A DNA stretch of 64,000 nt from Glandiceps talaboti (lineage: Eukaryota > Hemichordata > Enteropneusta > Spengelidae): contig NC_135555.1 in assembly GCF_964340395.1 (NCBI RefSeq), positions 12,097,246-12,161,245 on the forward strand. Direction: 5' to 3'. This document shows positions 59,766 through 64,000 of the stretch, in pieces; position 1 is the first letter of the stretch; every line of letters starts with the position of its first letter. Both the position numbers and the translations under genes were made by a program. The notes below the pieces were generated by a model. That model did not search any database. It had not been told where the DNA came from and saw only the letters and a program-made list of their open reading frames with translations.

Positions 59766-60100
59766 TTTTTATATTTTTTTGGCCTGATTTTCATTTTACT
59801 ATTACTGGGGACATGATCATATAATTATTTTTTCCATATTCCATAATATTTATCAAAAACAATTTCAAACAAATACAGCGTGAAATGCTTTTAACCGTTA
59901 TGACGTACTATCGATCGACCAACCAAACTATGCGACAAGTATATAGTTCGACTCTTCACCAGATGTGACGTATTTACTCCGCAGAATCTGTCTCCTTCAT
60001 TTTTTATTTTCATTGGAATGTTTTTGTGTGTTTTTATGCTCCTTGGACTTGATGTTTGCTTGGAATTTAACAACAAATTAAACAGAAACCAACAAACCTA

Positions 60101-60256
<156 letters not shown>

Positions 60257-60279
60257 GCCAATGTTTTTTTCTAACATCT

Positions 60280-62485
60280 AAATTTTGCTAAAATCATCGC
60301 CATTTCAGGATGCATTAAAGTAAGAACGAGCCTCCAACTTAGAGTACGGTGTGACACTTGATTTGTTTCTACTTTAAACACTTCGTAAGTTGTGTACTGA
60401 CGGCCGAAGCAAATCAAACAACAATGAACGACAGAGAATTTCCTAGGACTAGGATATTACTCTCAAGTATACCACACACATGATAAAGTTGATATATGTG
60501 AATGAATTGGTGTATTTAATTTTGTACCTAAGTCTCATTTCAATCAGATTGACCTATCCAAAGTTTATAAAGATGATATAATCTTGTCTAGGATAAAAAA
60601 GTCGACCATAAAAAATATTGTAAGAATTTTAAAATAATGGTTAGACAAAACTACTACTAGTGGTACGCACACTGGTTGTACATTGTTAAAAGTCCGAGAA
60701 ACAGTCCGAGAAACAATACCTGATGTGTCTCTCTACTAAGTCCGAGAAGCGGTCCAGGGGCTTACCACTGTTTCTCGGTATTGGCACACACCTGACTACA
60801 TTCGTGACGTCATGTAAGTGTACAAGAATAACCACAAGCTTCAATGAACTATTACTGAGAAAATGTGAAATTTATAAGAAAGTTTATTTGTTTACAGGGA
60901 CACTATGATAATTATTCACTTCTGTGTCTCTGTTACTAGTATAAATAAGTCTGGTATACCTAAAGGTAATTTTACCAGGTGAAACATCCATAACAATCCC
61001 TATTTCACGTGTATAGCCTGAATTGATGGTGTGCGTTAAGGAAAGAAAGTGTCGTGTAGTAAGTTGGCCAGACTATCTCACGTGGCAATCATAACCATAT
61101 TTTGATTTTCATTATTTATTTTACTTTTCACTTTTAAAACTTAGATATATTAGACAAATGACGTCATAATATGGACAAGTTATGAGTATACAAAGCAACA
61201 TACAGTAGTTACTGACTATACCCGGATGTAAACTGCATGCAGCAGTATTCTTTCGCCAACTTTGCTTTAGAAGGTCAACTTATTATGAATTTCGAGAATA
61301 TGAAAATATTTCCCAAACTTGTATATTTATCATTTTATGTACTCTGTATATATGTCTAATTTAGTGCATATAACAAATTTTGGATGATGTCAAATAAACA
61401 CAGGTTTACTGCCCACATATGAAAGGCGATGACATCTTGTCACATGTGTTGTGTATGTTCATTTTTCGTCTTGGTACCCATGTTTGTTTGTTTTTTTGTT
61501 TGTCTTTTCCTGTGTGGTTATATAAATTTGTATGTAATATAAGCTACTCAACAAATGCATGATTTATGCATTTGTTGAGTAGCTTATATTAGATACAAAT
61601 TTGACCCCTTTTCCTGCATCACGTTGGCATAGTGTTCACTGATCAGTACACTCACACACCAGATCACCGTCACTGGTACTGGTAGTAGTTTTCACATGTA
61701 AAATCATCTCTTCGTTTCATAATCATCGAAAAAAAATAAACTTAAAAACTTCGTTGTTACTTCAGTTTCATCTGCCATCTCACGAAATATAAATTTGTAA
61801 GTTTGATATTAGAGCACTGAAATGAGGTCTGAGTTTTCGTGTATAACACAGATACTGTATGGCCCGAGGTCGTGGTGTACGTGGTATGGGGTCGCGGTGC
61901 ACAATCACAATGTTGTTCGGCCGTCGCACTTACAGCGTGTGGTATCCGTGCTATGAACAAAGGGTAATATGTAAAGAAAATGCTGGATTTTCTTTTCTTT
62001 TCTTTTTTTCCAATGAATTTTAACATATCCTAAAAGTAACACACCTGAGCAGACATTTCGATCAACCATTTAAAGGTAATACATGTAATATATACAATGT
62101 GATTCTGAGAATTAGACCGTCCGTCTAAATTCGAAGAATTGTGCGATGGGTGAATTCCCCGAAGCAGTCGATGGTGGTCTACGGCGTTTTGGCGAGAATT
62201 CTATATTGCAAGTAGTCAATCCAACACGCACTAGCCCCAAAGAAAGCTGTTTGATGTCGTTAAATCTTCGACTTTAATCTGGGTAAACAGAGGTTCATCC
62301 ACACACAAACGGACAAGTCTAGCATACAGGCTGTAAATCTGTATCGCCGGTGTCTGTATCGCGGCTCCGTCCACCCCGGACCGTCCACCCACTGAGGCAG
62401 GCTTGTACTCGTGTGCTGATGTATGTAATAAACAAACATTATATATAATCGTATGTGTGTATATCTCTCGATTTTTGCTCTCTTC
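60280..62485. repeat. Segmental duplication, partial diverged copy 3
   Basis: The first 800 bp (to about 61090) is close to copies 1 and 2. After that the match is patchy but in the same order, for example TGCATCACGTTGGCA, then AACACAGATACTGTATGG, then CACTGAGGCAGGCT, to about 62480. No 5S sequence is seen before the match ends. It holds a long palindrome at 61524-61602. Confidence 0.75.
61524..61602. repeat. Near-perfect 37-bp palindrome with a 5-nt loop
   Basis: Arms 61524-61560 and 61566-61602 differ at one of 37 positions. The right arm aligns with copies 1 and 2 of the segmental repeat (shared TTGAGTAGCTTA), while the left arm has no counterpart there. It therefore looks like an inverted copy of the right arm made in this unit. 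Confidence 0.8.
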
Positions 62486-62629
62486 TTTATAAAGAACAAA
62501 AGCGAAACTGTATAGTTCATATAAAATGTTGAATCTGCCAAAGAACCAACAGTAAATGCATACTAAATGAGGACAAAACACAATAAATGTGAGACATACT
62601 CACCGGTGACTCGACCACTCCGGTGTATT

Positions 62630-62912
62630 ATTTACGTGTTCTACACCAGACAACCTCTAATGGTCGTGGATGAACGTTTTTCACATACTCTGGTGTATCA
62701 AAGTTACGCACAATTGGTTTTTCCCGAATTAAAATAGACTGGTCGGCATTCCAAAACTCAACATCTGATGTCTTCAATAAACTAACGAGATAATTTGATA
62801 GATAATCTGAATGAAACCAATATTTAAAACCAGCTTTACAAGACCGTACGTTACATTGCATCTTCACGGTGGCAGCTGACCGACCTGGACTGGGGCTCAG
62901 AACTGTTGACAT
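62630..62912 (-). CDS. Hypothetical 94-aa ORF, not recognised
   Basis: A true ATG at 62912-62910 and a TAA stop at the low end. The residue mix is protein-like, with few low-complexity runs, for example DVEFWNADQSILIREKP and PRPLEVVWCRTRK. No domain is recognised. About 20 nt after the stop is a good minus-strand donor (TCACCG|GTGAGTATG), so this may be a first exon with an upstream ORF or a gene fragment near the window edge. It lies just past the 5S-linked repeat cluster. Confidence 0.28.
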
Positions 62913-64000
62913 GACACGTCATATCTTGTTTCCTAGTAAAGTATAACGCGCTGCATGTAAACATCATGACTCCAAACCACAAGCAGTTTGCACAATTCGC
63001 CGCTTTTAGAATCTGCTATCCCTTATTGACATTTTCATCGTGTAATTCATGTATCAAGGTATTTCAAATCTACACCAATTGCAAAATTACACAATTCATA
63101 TTCATGTCTACTCAGAGATTTCAACTGATCATCTTCAACGTTTATATTAATGTCTTAGAGAACTATATAACATTGATATAGTAAAACCAAGACACTTATA
63201 AATCATCACCTTATATAATAGACTATATATAAATAGTTGTGCACAAATTTGTTGCTACGCTAAGATCATCTACATCCGAGTTAACAAAATATATCACTTC
63301 TATGGCCTTGCATTTCAGTCGGTGACCATTCACAGAATTGATTCTAAACTGCCATATGTAATGAAATTACATGTAAATATGTTATGTACGTTATATTTCC
63401 TTCATCATTATTTTGACATATTTTAGATTTATTTGAAAGCCATGTAGGTAATTATAGCCATATGCTCTAGGCAAATAGCGCAAAAGCAGAAAGACAGTAC
63501 AAATTCGGAGAGACAGCGAAGAGTCCATTCACAGAATCGAACGAATGATATACAATGTATAGGTGTCCACGAATGACCTATACGTAGAAATGTGTTCTCT
63601 TTATAGACACCTTTGTTAAGTTGTATTTCATTGTGAGAACTGAGCAGAGATCTAGACATTGCTTTAGACAAAACGAAAGACAAAATATACCATTCCAGAA
63701 TTTTGGTCACTCTGTGTGAAGTTCACTGAAAATACCTAACGTTGACGAATTTTTCTCAGCTGCAATGGCCATGTAGTTTTATACTCGAAATAATCATTTT
63801 TAATGTATAAGCCTGACGTTCTTACACGTCAACAATTTTCGCTGACATTTTACATGCATTAAGTTTTCATTAGATAGTTTTAGCCGCCAGAATTTGTGAA
63901 CGTTAAGCCTTGTCGTTCTGAAATAGGTATGTTGCTAAATTATGCGCCAAAATACTTGATAAACAGAGATCATTTCGACTATTTCAATTTGTTTTGTTCC
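62913..64000. other. Right edge, nothing recognised
   Basis: AT-rich with short frames only (for example 63429-63710, minus), lacking family or splice evidence. Confidence 0.45.

Overview
This is animal nuclear DNA. It is AT-rich, with long stretches lacking open frames, GT-AG introns, a 5S rRNA-like sequence, a metazoan-type rho-class glutathione S-transferase and a RING/TRAF-finger protein related to RNF41/Nrdp1. Micro- and minisatellites and small inverted-repeat transposons are very dense. This fits a marine invertebrate, either lophotrochozoan or invertebrate deuterostome. The sequence alone does not settle the phylum.

Layout. (1) 1-20 kb has no convincing gene. It holds degenerate tandem repeats (units of 33, 65-80, 115-150 and about 370 bp) and several foldback elements or MITEs, two with clear target-site duplications. 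(2) 19.7-23.0 kb, minus strand, carries the RNF41-like gene. Two coding exons join in frame to give 275 residues: a C3HC3D RING, TRAF-type zinc fingers, a coiled coil and a C-terminal CxxC. A non-coding exon is likely at 22908-23044, and a first exon is possible near 28.4 kb. (3) 23-38 kb has no coding sequence that I can support. It holds long pure microsatellites: GAGT/GAAT, AATC, TA, TC, TTGA and TATG. (4) 39.0-44.3 kb, plus strand, carries a complete five-exon rho-class GST of 226 residues, with a CNC/Nrf2-type element 60 bp upstream of the ATG and two polyadenylation signals about 940 bp after the stop. (5) 45.6-47.1 kb holds a 125-bp tandem repeat and a non-LTR retrotransposon tail. (6) 47.8-62.5 kb is a segmental repeat cluster. 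Related units each end in a 5S rRNA-like sequence (four in total, all plus strand, one intact-looking). Two recent copies are about 4.2-4.3 kb apart, followed by a diverged partial third. (7) 62.6-62.9 kb, minus strand, has an unrecognised 94-codon ORF.

The two protein genes have no evident functional link. GSTs conjugate glutathione to electrophiles, and the RING protein is probably a ubiquitin ligase. The most informative material is the mobile and repeat biology. A MITE family has perfect 9-bp target duplications at two loci, one of them confirmed by a paralogous empty site inside the duplication. The 5S-linked repeat units and a near-perfect 37-bp palindrome that looks like a template-switch product are the other main points.
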